Origin: BMS3ABIN04 sp965554225
GTDB lineage: Bacteria; Bacteroidota; Ignavibacteria; Ignavibacteriales; Melioribacteraceae
NCBI GenBank assembly: GCA_965554225.1
Contig: CBEVZC010000016.1
Coordinates: 1-40,078 of the forward strand
Reading direction: 5' to 3'
Length of the DNA stretch: 40,078 nt
This document shows positions 26,713 through 35,561 of the stretch, one piece after another. Position 1 is the first letter of the stretch. Each line of letters begins with the position of its first letter. A model generated the notes under the pieces. That model did no database searches and was not told where the DNA came from. It saw nothing but the letters and a program-made list of their open reading frames with translations. Both the position numbers and the translations under genes were made by a program.

Positions 26713-27558
26713 CTATTGTTTTGGTAAATAAATTTTAGGATCCATGATTTTTCCATTTTTCCAAATCTCAAAATGCAAATGAGGTCCTGTAGTATTCAAA
26801 CCCGAATTTCCGCTTAACGCAATTAATTCACCTTGAAAAACATGATCTCGCTCTTCTTTTAGCAAAGATGAACAATGTTTGTAAACTGTAATAAAACCGT
26901 CCTTGTGTTCAATTATTATTTTCTTACCATCTTCAACAGTATAGTCTGAAAAAATGATATATCCCCCAGCGCTGGCATATACAGGCGAGCCTGATTTTAA
27001 GGCAAAATCAACTCCCATATGCCCTTTTGAAGGGTTAAAATCTCTTATAATAAATCCATTCACCGGTTTTTCAAAAAATAACGTGTCTTTACTTTTTATT
27101 TTTTCAGAACTAGTTTTAAATATTTTTTTTACTACAGCAAATAAATTCCCGCCAATATCCAAATTATTATGGTCGGTTTTTCTCAAGGAATCTAAGATGG
27201 CAGAATTCGAATCAACAGTATCTGTACCTGCTAGTATTATAGCATATTTTAGCTTTTGACTTGTTGATGAAATTGATTCCAATTCTTTTGTAAGATATAC
27301 AATTTTTTTTTCCAAGGTATGAATCTTAACGGCTTGAGCTTTTAATTCCTTGTTCTCAAACAGAAGCACTAAATTCCTCGCAGGTGTGAACATAAAAATT
27401 AATGCTGCCAAAATAATTATAATAAGCGTATAAATAGAAAGAATAGTTAAAATCCTTTTTATTGTATATTTATATCTTTTTGTACTTCCTGACGTTAAAT
27501 TTGGAGTAACAAAGATTGTAGAATTAAATATGTCTTTAACTTTTAATTTTCCCATCAT
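26713..27558 (-). CDS. M23 (LytM-type) metalloendopeptidase, membrane anchored
   Basis: A 281-residue inner-membrane protein with one helix (about 36-58), a periplasmic coiled coil (62-105) and a C-terminal peptidase domain (about 165-281). All zinc ligands are visible: His180 and Asp184 (GHMGVD) and His262 (GPHLHFE), with His260 as catalytic partner. It should cut peptidoglycan cross-bridges. It heads the long minus-strand block and sits next to bactofilin, as in known shape-determining pairs. No clear ribosome binding site; ATG 27555 is an alternative start. Confidence 0.92.
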   Translation of the reverse strand: MMGKLKVKDIFNSTIFVTPNLTSGSTKRYKYTIKRILTILSIYTLIIIILAALIFMFTPARNLVLLFENKELKAQAVKIHTLEKKIVYLTKELESISSTSQKLKYAIILAGTDTVDSNSAILDSLRKTDHNNLDIGGNLFAVVKKIFKTSSEKIKSKDTLFFEKPVNGFIIRDFNPSKGHMGVDFALKSGSPVYASAGGYIIFSDYTVEDGKKIIIEHKDGFITVYKHCSSLLKEERDHVFQGELIALSGNSGLNTTGPHLHFEIWKNGKIMDPKIYLPKQ

Positions 27559-27660
27559 TTATTGTACGTTATTCTTACAAAATAATCAACAATCTTAAAA
27601 ACATCGGATGAAAAATTTGCCCTAAATGAAATCTATTTCCAGTAAAGAAATATAAAAAAA

Positions 27661-28701
27661 TTAAGATTCAGATACTTTGTTAGATTCCAACATATTCTCT
27701 AACTTTTTAATAACTAACTCCGGTAATAACTTTTTCCCACAGTCAAATGTTTCAACCGGACAGCTATTATGACCATGTATTCCGCAAGGTTTACAATCAA
27801 GTTCATCATAACTAATATATTGACTTGCGTTATTATAAGGATAAAAACCAAATTCCGGAACAGTTGAACAATATATTGTTAATACCTTTGCATCTGCGCA
27901 CATTGCCATATGAGTAGGTGCACTATCATTGCAAATTATTAAATCACTTTTAGAAATAATTGCTATTGATTCAGTTATCGATAATTTTCCGGTTAAATTA
28001 AGGATATTATCTTTTACTTCTTTTTCAATTACTTGGCATAATTGTGCATCATTAATACCACCTAATAAAATTACGTTATAAGACTTTAAAATCAAATAAT
28101 TAATTATTTCAATATAGTAATTAGTAGGATATTTTTTAGTTTCCCAAACCGAACCGGGTGCAATTGCTATTGTCTTGTTTATATTAGGCAACGAAGAGAG
28201 AAGTTTACTTACTTTTATTTCTTCACGCTCAGTTATTCTGCATTCTGGTAATACATTCCATTTTTTATTGATTAAATCTTCATCAAATAAAGATATATTT
28301 CTTGCAACTTCATGTATATTTGGATTATACTTCCTCTGATATTTATAAACAAATGAAAATGACGCATTATTAAATCCATAAGTTTCTTTTACTCCCGATA
28401 AAAATACTATTAAAGACGTTCTGAAAGAACGATGCGGGGAATAAATTATATCATATTTTTTCCGTTTTAGTTTATATGCAAATTGGATTGTTTTAACTAA
28501 AGACTTTTCTTGTTTTTTCTTTTTTAAGACTATTGTTTCATTGACAAACGGAGAAGACTCAAAAATCTCTTTAGTCGCTTCTATTGCAACTACATCTATT
28601 ATAGTATTTTTTATTTTTTTTTGAATTACCTGAATTAAAGGAAGCGTAAGAATTGCATCACCAAGGAAAGCTGTTTGAATAACCAAAACCCTTTTTCTCA
28701 T
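27661..28701 (-). CDS. Glycosyltransferase family 9 (LPS heptosyltransferase-like)
   Basis: A 346-residue GT-B enzyme. The N-terminal LVIQTAFLGDAILTLPLI and the C-terminal NDSAPTHMAMCADAKVLTIY are the family acceptor- and donor-site motifs, and SVWETKKYP precedes the donor site. It should add ADP-heptose or a similar sugar to the LPS inner core. Four cysteines near the C-terminus (CKPCGIHGHNSCPVETFDC) form a pattern also seen in some family members. It follows the acyltransferase gene by one base. The exact sugar is not determined. Confidence 0.87.
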   Translation of the reverse strand: MRKRVLVIQTAFLGDAILTLPLIQVIQKKIKNTIIDVVAIEATKEIFESSPFVNETIVLKKKKQEKSLVKTIQFAYKLKRKKYDIIYSPHRSFRTSLIVFLSGVKETYGFNNASFSFVYKYQRKYNPNIHEVARNISLFDEDLINKKWNVLPECRITEREEIKVSKLLSSLPNINKTIAIAPGSVWETKKYPTNYYIEIINYLILKSYNVILLGGINDAQLCQVIEKEVKDNILNLTGKLSITESIAIISKSDLIICNDSAPTHMAMCADAKVLTIYCSTVPEFGFYPYNNASQYISYDELDCKPCGIHGHNSCPVETFDCGKKLLPELVIKKLENMLESNKVSES

Positions 28702-28702
28702 T

Positions 28703-29578
28703 TTAGTACTTCCAGATATTATGCATCCAAAACCACTGTTCAGGAAATTTTTTGATATAATATTCTAAGCGGCTCATATATATATTATTTATTTTTTGTA
28801 TTTTCTCGTTATTGTCGCCTTTCAGATTTTCATAATTTATTCTTTCCATAATAATATCATATCTAAACGACTTATTTCTGATGATTAGAAAAAAATATAT
28901 TGGTATATTATTTTTTAGTGCAATCGCTGCCGTACCGGGATAAACTGATGTTGGTCTATTGAAAAAGTTAACCCTATATCCATCTTCCGGTCCTCGCTGA
29001 TCTCCGACAACTCCGATTATTCCATTACTTTTAAGAGCTTTATAAACTTCTCTTATTGATACACCTAATGAAATAACTGAGTTTCCAAATTGACTTCTGC
29101 TCTTATTAAGCCAGTTAGATACTAAATTATTCCTTTGAGGTTTAGCCAAAACATGCAGAGGTATTTTCAAAATAGCTGCAATATATAAAGCAGACAATTC
29201 CCAATTTCCGAAATGAGCTGTAATTAAAAAAGCCCCGCTTTTACGCTGAAGTAATTCTTCAACTATTTCGTTATTGCTCATTTTAACAAGGTAATCTAGA
29301 TCTTCTTTTTTTATATTTTGAGAGCATAGAATTTCTGCTAAAGTAATGGAAAGGCTATAATAAATTTTCGAAACTAACTTTTTATTCTTCTCTTCACTAT
29401 TTGAAGGAAACGCAATTTTAATATTTTTTAAAATTACATCTTTGCGAATTGGGAAAACATAATACAGAATAAAATGGAGAAATTTCGCCGAAGTTTTTGC
29501 ATTCCGAATACCAAACAAATTGAAAAAGGCAGCAAAAATTATAAATATAAAGTATTCAACTCTATTTTGAAAATTCAT
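28703..29578 (-). CDS. LpxL/HtrB-type lipid A acyltransferase
   Basis: A 291-residue inner-membrane acyltransferase that should add a secondary acyl chain to a lipid A precursor. The catalytic HX4E motif is HFGNWE (His122, Glu127), and GVVGDQRGP and FFNRPTSVYPG are the other family blocks. There is one N-terminal membrane helix. It is translated with the GT9 gene (one base between them) and follows the GWxTD-family gene by six bases, so lipid A acylation and core assembly are probably coordinated. Confidence 0.9.
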   Translation of the reverse strand: MNFQNRVEYFIFIIFAAFFNLFGIRNAKTSAKFLHFILYYVFPIRKDVILKNIKIAFPSNSEEKNKKLVSKIYYSLSITLAEILCSQNIKKEDLDYLVKMSNNEIVEELLQRKSGAFLITAHFGNWELSALYIAAILKIPLHVLAKPQRNNLVSNWLNKSRSQFGNSVISLGVSIREVYKALKSNGIIGVVGDQRGPEDGYRVNFFNRPTSVYPGTAAIALKNNIPIYFFLIIRNKSFRYDIIMERINYENLKGDNNEKIQKINNIYMSRLEYYIKKFPEQWFWMHNIWKY

Positions 29579-29584
29579 AAAATT

Positions 29585-30961
29585 CTATTGAATTGCAATT
29601 CTCCTTTGCCAATTATCATCTCTAACTTCACCGCGTTTTGTAGACGTTAACAGTTCGTAATCTGAATAACCGGTTAAATCGGCAAAAACAAAAATCACAC
29701 CGCCCTCAATCGACTGATATTGCCAAATTTCATAAGGCTTTTGTTCGGTTTGATTTGGATACCTATCTATCTGATCAGGAGGTCCATACTCTAAATAAAC
29801 CCTTCCTCTATCTGTTTTAAATCCTTTCTTCTGCATAGTGTTAAAATGTTTATTAACGTACGCAATTCGTTTTAAGTAGTCACTTAGTGCTTCATTTTTT
29901 CTCGTTTCGGGAAATGGATCTCTCATTTTCCAAAATTTATAGAGGAAATCTCTTTTTGCATTCAGAGAATCTATACTATCATATTGATCAATTTCATTTT
30001 GTCTTGCAATATATTTGGAACGTCTAAAAAGGTCATCACATTCCTTCTTTGTATAAACCGCAAATTGACTTCCCATAAATCCTTTAGCTGCTTTAGCGCC
30101 GGTAGAAGCCAACTTAACATCGGGATTATATAAGAAAAATTTCTTACTGGAAAATACTTTTCTGTTTGCAATACTATCACTAACTATAAGTGTAAGTTTA
30201 TATGTATCAGTTGGATATTTTTTTAGATTTATAGCACCTATTTCAACTATTGACTTATTGTTCACAAACATTTTTTGCATTTTATTATAAATAACATCAT
30301 TATTGCTATTCACAATTAGCTTCTGAAGAAATAATTTATCTTTAGAATTTGTATTCAATAAGTTGTAAACTTCGGAATAATAGAAAAGTACAGGTGCATG
30401 CTTAGAATATAAAACAGTAGGATTAGGTTCAACTTCTAGAGTATTTTTGTAAAAAAGAGAATTTTTATCCGCTCCTTCTTTTTTTATGTTGCTCGCAAGT
30501 TGCAAATCGCTAATTGTAAAATTATCTCTTATAAACGGTACAATTTTAAATTCTTCACTTTTTGAAAAGCTTAAACTTTTATCTACTCCATCATGAGCAG
30601 AGACACTTAGTCTATAATTTCCTTTAGGAACAACAAATCCTAATACACCAACTAATGACTTTGCATTTTTAAAATTTGCAGTATCTTTAATAGTATTATT
30701 TAACATCCATTGCTTGTTCACTATAAATTCATTGTTCTCCAAATTTTGGAGTTGAACCATAAGTTTAGCTTTAACTAAAAATGAATTATTATTTTCTATC
30801 AAAGAAAGTTTACTTTGATCAAAAGAATAATAAAATTCAACATAATTGGAAGTTGAATCGTATCCAAACTGGGCAAAATCAAAGTCAAATGCTAATTTGT
30901 TTTGTGCTAAATTAAAAGTTGAATAAAATAGCAATAATGTAATTATGATTACCTTTCTCAT
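29585..30961 (-). CDS. GWxTD domain-containing protein (GF variant)
   Basis: A 458-residue exported protein with signal peptide (MRKVIIITLLLFYSTFNLAQ), a beta-rich middle and the C-terminal GWxTD domain (about 300-450). The hallmark reads GFKTDRGRVYLEYGPPD, so Phe replaces the namesake Trp. The rest of the block (WKMRDPFPETRKNEALSDY, YEIWQY) is conserved. The family's function is unknown; it is common in Bacteroidota-group and Acidobacteria genomes. It has no obvious ribosome binding site and leads an operon with lipid A genes. Confidence 0.85.
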   Translation of the reverse strand: MRKVIIITLLLFYSTFNLAQNKLAFDFDFAQFGYDSTSNYVEFYYSFDQSKLSLIENNNSFLVKAKLMVQLQNLENNEFIVNKQWMLNNTIKDTANFKNAKSLVGVLGFVVPKGNYRLSVSAHDGVDKSLSFSKSEEFKIVPFIRDNFTISDLQLASNIKKEGADKNSLFYKNTLEVEPNPTVLYSKHAPVLFYYSEVYNLLNTNSKDKLFLQKLIVNSNNDVIYNKMQKMFVNNKSIVEIGAINLKKYPTDTYKLTLIVSDSIANRKVFSSKKFFLYNPDVKLASTGAKAAKGFMGSQFAVYTKKECDDLFRRSKYIARQNEIDQYDSIDSLNAKRDFLYKFWKMRDPFPETRKNEALSDYLKRIAYVNKHFNTMQKKGFKTDRGRVYLEYGPPDQIDRYPNQTEQKPYEIWQYQSIEGGVIFVFADLTGYSDYELLTSTKRGEVRDDNWQRRIAIQ

Positions 30962-31190
30962 TGTTTGTTGACCTTCTTAATGATTTTTTTATTTATTAAA
31001 AATAATTAAAAATAAACTATTGATAAACTTATTTTAAAAATTATTTAACCTATAAATAGTGAATTTTCCAGAATGAAAAAAGAGAAAAATTCTCCGCTTC
31101 TTTAAACTTAATCCTATTCTACTTAAAACACAAAAAGCCCGGACCTTGTTAAGACCCGGGCTTAAATTTAATTCTCTATTTAATTAACAA
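30962..31190. other. Intergenic gap with terminator and no gene seen
   Basis: About 230 AT-rich bases separate the PorV-like gene from the GWxTD gene. It contains the terminator at 31135-31163 and, closer to the GWxTD gene, a small GAGAA-AAA-TTCTC hairpin. A promoter for the GWxTD operon is expected here, but no consensus box is clear. Confidence 0.5.
31135..31163 (-). terminator. Strong intrinsic terminator after the PorV-like gene
   Basis: A GC-rich 8-bp stem (AAGCCCGG / CCGGGCTT), extended above a 2x2 internal loop by CTT/AAG, starts 28 bases after the stop codon. On the minus strand it is followed by TTTGTGTTTT. It closes the receptor/cargo/barrel operon. Confidence 0.9.
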
Positions 31191-32207
31191 TTAAAGACCT
31201 AGACCAATAGAGAATACATGTGTGTCGCTAAAGAATTCAGCTGGTAAATACGCATAGTCCAATTTAAAGTTTACGCCACCTAAATCATAATGTAAACCAA
31301 AACCGGCGGAAAATTTATAAACTACATCGCTGGATTCAAAATCAGCAGTATAGATATATCCGGCTCTAAAAAATAATAAATTATCGTAACTATACTCAGC
31401 ACCTGCACGATACTGATCGGTATAGAAATTATTATTACTGAAAGAACCGTTTAAATTCAGCATATTCTGATCATCAATGTTCAATCTGTAACCAACACCT
31501 ATATCAAGTGAAGTTGGTAATGAAAATGCTGCTGCAGAGATCTTGTAAAACTGATCTCCACGCGCTTGCCCATCAGCTGTTGCACTTAGAAATAGACCGG
31601 ATCCGTCAAAAGTCATATCAGGACCAAGATTTTTAAGTATTACTGCAAAGTCTAAACCACTAACACCTGCAACATCAGAATATGTAACACCAACATCAAA
31701 ACCTAAACCCGATGCCGATACTAGATCAAGAGTTTCGCTAATATAATTAACATTAAGACCAACGGAAACTCTATCGCTTAACATTTTAGAATATGTTGCG
31801 CCAATTGTTAAGTACTGCGGTGAAAATGTTTGTCCGGTTCCATCAGGATTTTGGACAGTAGTTTTAGTAATATCACCAAAGCTATAACCCTTAATACTGA
31901 ATCCTAAATGTCCAAATGAACCAACATTAACACCAATTGCTCCATACTCAACACCTATATCTGCAATATAGTTCATATGGGATGCAAGTACATCAACACC
32001 ATCGGTTGAGCGAGCTAAGTTAGCAGGATTCCAGAAAATTGCATCTGCACCCTGCGATGTTGTAAGCACTGAGCTGCCTAAAGCAACTCCACGTGCACCA
32101 ACAGGAATTAATAATTCAGAAGCCCCGGCTGTACCAATTCTTTGAGCAAATATTGAACCCGCAGCCGTGACTAAAAATATAATTAAAAATACTTTTATTT
32201 TATTCAT
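31191..32207 (-). CDS. PorV/PorQ family outer-membrane protein
   Basis: A 338-residue barrel with signal peptide (MNKIKVFLIIFLVTAAGSIFAQ) and the PorV-type N-terminal motif GARGVALGSSVLTTSQGAD followed by FWNPANLA. Alternating strands follow, ending in VFSIGLGL. In Porphyromonas, PorV carries T9SS cargo from the translocon to the attachment complex; many Ignavibacteria carry several paralogs. AAGGAG lies just before the ATG. It directly follows a T9SS cargo gene (26 bases), which supports a cargo-handling role, though that is inference. Confidence 0.85.
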   Translation of the reverse strand: MNKIKVFLIIFLVTAAGSIFAQRIGTAGASELLIPVGARGVALGSSVLTTSQGADAIFWNPANLARSTDGVDVLASHMNYIADIGVEYGAIGVNVGSFGHLGFSIKGYSFGDITKTTVQNPDGTGQTFSPQYLTIGATYSKMLSDRVSVGLNVNYISETLDLVSASGLGFDVGVTYSDVAGVSGLDFAVILKNLGPDMTFDGSGLFLSATADGQARGDQFYKISAAAFSLPTSLDIGVGYRLNIDDQNMLNLNGSFSNNNFYTDQYRAGAEYSYDNLLFFRAGYIYTADFESSDVVYKFSAGFGLHYDLGGVNFKLDYAYLPAEFFSDTHVFSIGLGL

Positions 32208-32233
32208 TTTCGTTCTCCTTCGAAATTTTAAAA

Positions 32234-35200
32234 TTAGAATCTATCCAATACTTGTGTCTCTTGGATAATCGCTACTTTAAGTATTTTCGTCTTTCCTAAG
32301 TCCGGCATATCAATATGAACAATATATAATCCACTTGCAGCTGGTAAACCGTTTTGATTCTTCAGATCCCATCTTTCAAATTGGTCTGAGCTATTTTTGT
32401 TGATTGTTTTAACCAATTGACCCGCTAAGTTGAATACTCTGATAACAGCTTTGTTCGGTAAATGATTAAATGTAACAAAACGTTGATACTTATTTATTTC
32501 ATTCGGGTTTACACCGTAATATGGATTAGGAAATACATTTATTTTTTCAACATCTGCTTTTTCAGCTGCCAAATCTTTAGTTACTTTCGGAGCAGTGAAC
32601 GTAAATTGTTCATCAGCAGTTAACGGTTTATAAGTAATGATTCTTACTGTGGTTCCTGCTGGAGGAGCACCATTACCTGAGAAATCGGCAATAATATATC
32701 TACCCCAAGGATAAACAAACCCACCGTGGAAATCCATCCAGTACCCTTCAGTACTAGTATCGAACTGAAAATCGTAAGTTGAACCAGCGCCGCCGGATTG
32801 GTTACAAACATCAACAAACTTATTATAACCATCTGTACCTTCAGGGTCCATCCAGTAAAAGATATCGGAAGCAGGGAATCCGAAGTAATTGTCGGTTCCA
32901 TTTGCCCAACCCCATGCATCTTTAGTGGAATCTTGTGAAAGAAGGATAGGAATCATTCTAACATCATCAGAAGGATCATCGACTGTTGCAACACCAATAT
33001 CCCATAATTCCCAAGGTGTTGTACCAATTTTATCATCTTCAAATGCCCAAACACCTAATCCGCCTGCATCTGTGAATCTTAATTCAAAATCTCTCGGAAC
33101 GGCAAAATCTATATATCTCATAATTCTTGAAATTGAGCCGGAACCGCTTGCACTGAAATAATATCTTGTATCACTGGCAGAACTTAAGCTATGCCATACT
33201 TTATTACCGCCATACGGAGCTCCGGCAGCGTCAAATTGGTCTTCTGTAAGCGGAGTACCGCCGTAGGCAACTTCCACCATCGCATCACCGTCACCTTTAA
33301 TTCCAGGTTCTGGTCCGGAAACTGCAACTTGTAAACCATCCACAACTAAATATGAATTTACAACACCGGAAAGATTTTTCTGTAAACCAAGAACTTGTTT
33401 CCCGGTAGTAACATCAAATAAAGTCCAGCCAAGCGCTAAGCTTGTATCAATATTACCAGAGCCGTCATCGGTATATACTTCATAATTTTCAAAATTAACT
33501 TGGTAGTCATCACCCGTTACAGCAGCGGGATCAACGACATTAACTTTAACAATACCGTCACTAACGCCTGTAACATGTGTTGTGGTGACTACTTGACCAA
33601 TTTCACTCTCTTCCCTCACACCAGGGGCTGGTGATTGAGGAATAACTGTTTCAATATTTACTTTACTTTCAAGTACTAATGGAACAGCATCTGCATTTGA
33701 ACTAACAGAATAAGATGTTACTGCATAATAATATTTGGTTCCATCATTTAACGGAGCACCGGCATTAAACAAGTCTTTATCAAGCGTGATAAAACGTTTT
33801 ATACCGGAATCTGAGCCAAATTTTAATACTTGAGGTAAAACCACACCGGCATCAGAATCGAAAGCAGGACCTATTACTTTACCAACACCGTCATCTTTAT
33901 CAAACGTTGCAACAACTTTTGCATCTTGGAAAGATGCACTTTTTGAAGGGAATTGATAGACTACATATCCCTGAAAGCTATAAGAACCATCATTGTGGGA
34001 TTCTATTTTTTTAACACTTTCCCTATCTTGATCCCAAAGCAAAACAACCTTACCGTCTAATTCTGAAGCGGTAACTTTAGGAGCATCAGGAGATGAAGGA
34101 ATCTTAAAGAAGTTGTCATAAGCATTCTGGGCTTCTTGATCAAAGAATTTAAGTAAACCAACTGCGGATAATCTATCTACATTACCAAAGTTACCTGCTG
34201 CTAATTCAGCAACAACAACTTCTTGGGTATCACCAGGAGCCATTGTAAATGGACCGGAAGCCATACCTTGCCGTCTATCTCCGGGCGGATGTAATTGACC
34301 ATCGACCCAGCCTTTACCTGTAATAGGATCACCGGCTAAAGCAAATTTTGTCGCTTCACCGGTATTTGGATCGGTAAACGGTTGACCGGTAGTACTTATT
34401 AATCCCTGGAATAGGTTATAGAACTGAAGAGTTCCATTTGCGTAATCGCCCAAATCGGGATCACTAAATACTGCATCACTATTAATAAAGAAATAGTGTG
34501 CTGTCATAGGTAAATTTTTGAATCCGGTTCTAAATTTATTATTAAAGATAGCTTGATCTGTTGGATCTCCTGGAACTATTGGACCTTGGAAAAAGTCAAA
34601 TCCAACTGCCGGAGGGGTTGCGCCGTAAACAGGATCAATAGCTACACCATTATAAACAAACATTAAAGATAGATCGACATCACAGCCTGCAAAGTCGTCA
34701 CCGGCATCACCAAGATCCTCATCAGACCACATAGATACGTACATATCTTCAAAAGTATCACTACTTTTATTAATTAATTTATATTTACGGAACATTGTAT
34801 TACCAAGAGCTGTCTGGGAAGCATAGCCCCAGAAAGTTGCTTGGTATTCAATACCCATAGGGTCAGAACCATAAAGCTGCTGTGTAGTAGCTGGGTCTAA
34901 ATCATTAGCAACATACCATATTGTTTGGTCGGCACCAGGAACACCCGGAATATCAACATTAGGATCATAACTTCCGTTTCCGTCAACATCTTCGTAAGGT
35001 GCACCCCAAGCTGCGGGCCATTCATTCCAATCCTTTTCATATTGAGCTCTAATTTCAGCTTCAGTACCTTCACCGTCATTTACTTCAGCACTTAAATTTC
35101 CAGTTTCCCAATCTTTTCTTACCCTGTATATTCTTACACCAGGTAAAGCATCATCTTCTCTTTGACCATTTGCTAAAATACGTCCGGGCAATAGACCTTG

Positions 35201-35518
35201 GTTGTAAGTTGAGCCACCAACTCTTACCTGACCATTAACTTTAGCACCCCAAATAAAACCCGACTCAAATACCGCAGCTTTATTACTCCCTTTCGGGAAA
35301 ATAAATCCGGAGTTTCCAGTTGGTGAAATATCGGAATCCCCATTATCAAAAATCCACGTTGAAATATTATTAATATTAAAATGTGTTTTTGAAGGGACGC
35401 CATTTGTTTTGCTTAATCGATTAGGTTTTTTATTTACGTTCCCTTCAGCCATTACCTCAACAAACAAGAATAGCAGCATGAGGAAAACAGTAAATATTCT
35501 AATTGTTTTATTATACAT
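32234..35518 (-). CDS. Large secreted protein with T9SS type A sorting domain
   Basis: A 1094-residue secreted protein. It has a signal peptide (MYNKTIRIFTVFLMLLFLFVEVMA), then a large region rich in Asp, Gly and aromatic residues with no catalytic motif I recognise, including DVDGNGSYDPNVDIPG that resembles a calcium-binding loop. The last 90 or so residues are a T9SS type A tail: INVFPNPYYGVNPNE, VIRVFNLAGQLVKTI, ASGLYIVHI and KTKILKVAII. A fibronectin-III-like segment (about 490-630, SPDAPKVTASELDGKVVLLW) precedes it. AGGAG lies before the ATG. It sits between a TonB-dependent receptor and a PorV-like barrel in one operon. It is probably a surface-exposed or released structural protein. 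Confidence 0.85.
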   Translation of the reverse strand: MYNKTIRIFTVFLMLLFLFVEVMAEGNVNKKPNRLSKTNGVPSKTHFNINNISTWIFDNGDSDISPTGNSGFIFPKGSNKAAVFESGFIWGAKVNGQVRVGGSTYNQGLLPGRILANGQREDDALPGVRIYRVRKDWETGNLSAEVNDGEGTEAEIRAQYEKDWNEWPAAWGAPYEDVDGNGSYDPNVDIPGVPGADQTIWYVANDLDPATTQQLYGSDPMGIEYQATFWGYASQTALGNTMFRKYKLINKSSDTFEDMYVSMWSDEDLGDAGDDFAGCDVDLSLMFVYNGVAIDPVYGATPPAVGFDFFQGPIVPGDPTDQAIFNNKFRTGFKNLPMTAHYFFINSDAVFSDPDLGDYANGTLQFYNLFQGLISTTGQPFTDPNTGEATKFALAGDPITGKGWVDGQLHPPGDRRQGMASGPFTMAPGDTQEVVVAELAAGNFGNVDRLSAVGLLKFFDQEAQNAYDNFFKIPSSPDAPKVTASELDGKVVLLWDQDRESVKKIESHNDGSYSFQGYVVYQFPSKSASFQDAKVVATFDKDDGVGKVIGPAFDSDAGVVLPQVLKFGSDSGIKRFITLDKDLFNAGAPLNDGTKYYYAVTSYSVSSNADAVPLVLESKVNIETVIPQSPAPGVREESEIGQVVTTTHVTGVSDGIVKVNVVDPAAVTGDDYQVNFENYEVYTDDGSGNIDTSLALGWTLFDVTTGKQVLGLQKNLSGVVNSYLVVDGLQVAVSGPEPGIKGDGDAMVEVAYGGTPLTEDQFDAAGAPYGGNKVWHSLSSASDTRYYFSASGSGSISRIMRYIDFAVPRDFELRFTDAGGLGVWAFEDDKIGTTPWELWDIGVATVDDPSDDVRMIPILLSQDSTKDAWGWANGTDNYFGFPASDIFYWMDPEGTDGYNKFVDVCNQSGGAGSTYDFQFDTSTEGYWMDFHGGFVYPWGRYIIADFSGNGAPPAGTTVRIITYKPLTADEQFTFTAPKVTKDLAAEKADVEKINVFPNPYYGVNPNEINKYQRFVTFNHLPNKAVIRVFNLAGQLVKTINKNSSDQFERWDLKNQNGLPAASGLYIVHIDMPDLGKTKILKVAIIQETQVLDRF

Positions 35519-35561
35519 AACAAAACTCCTATTAATTATTATAAACTAATACTTCTATATT

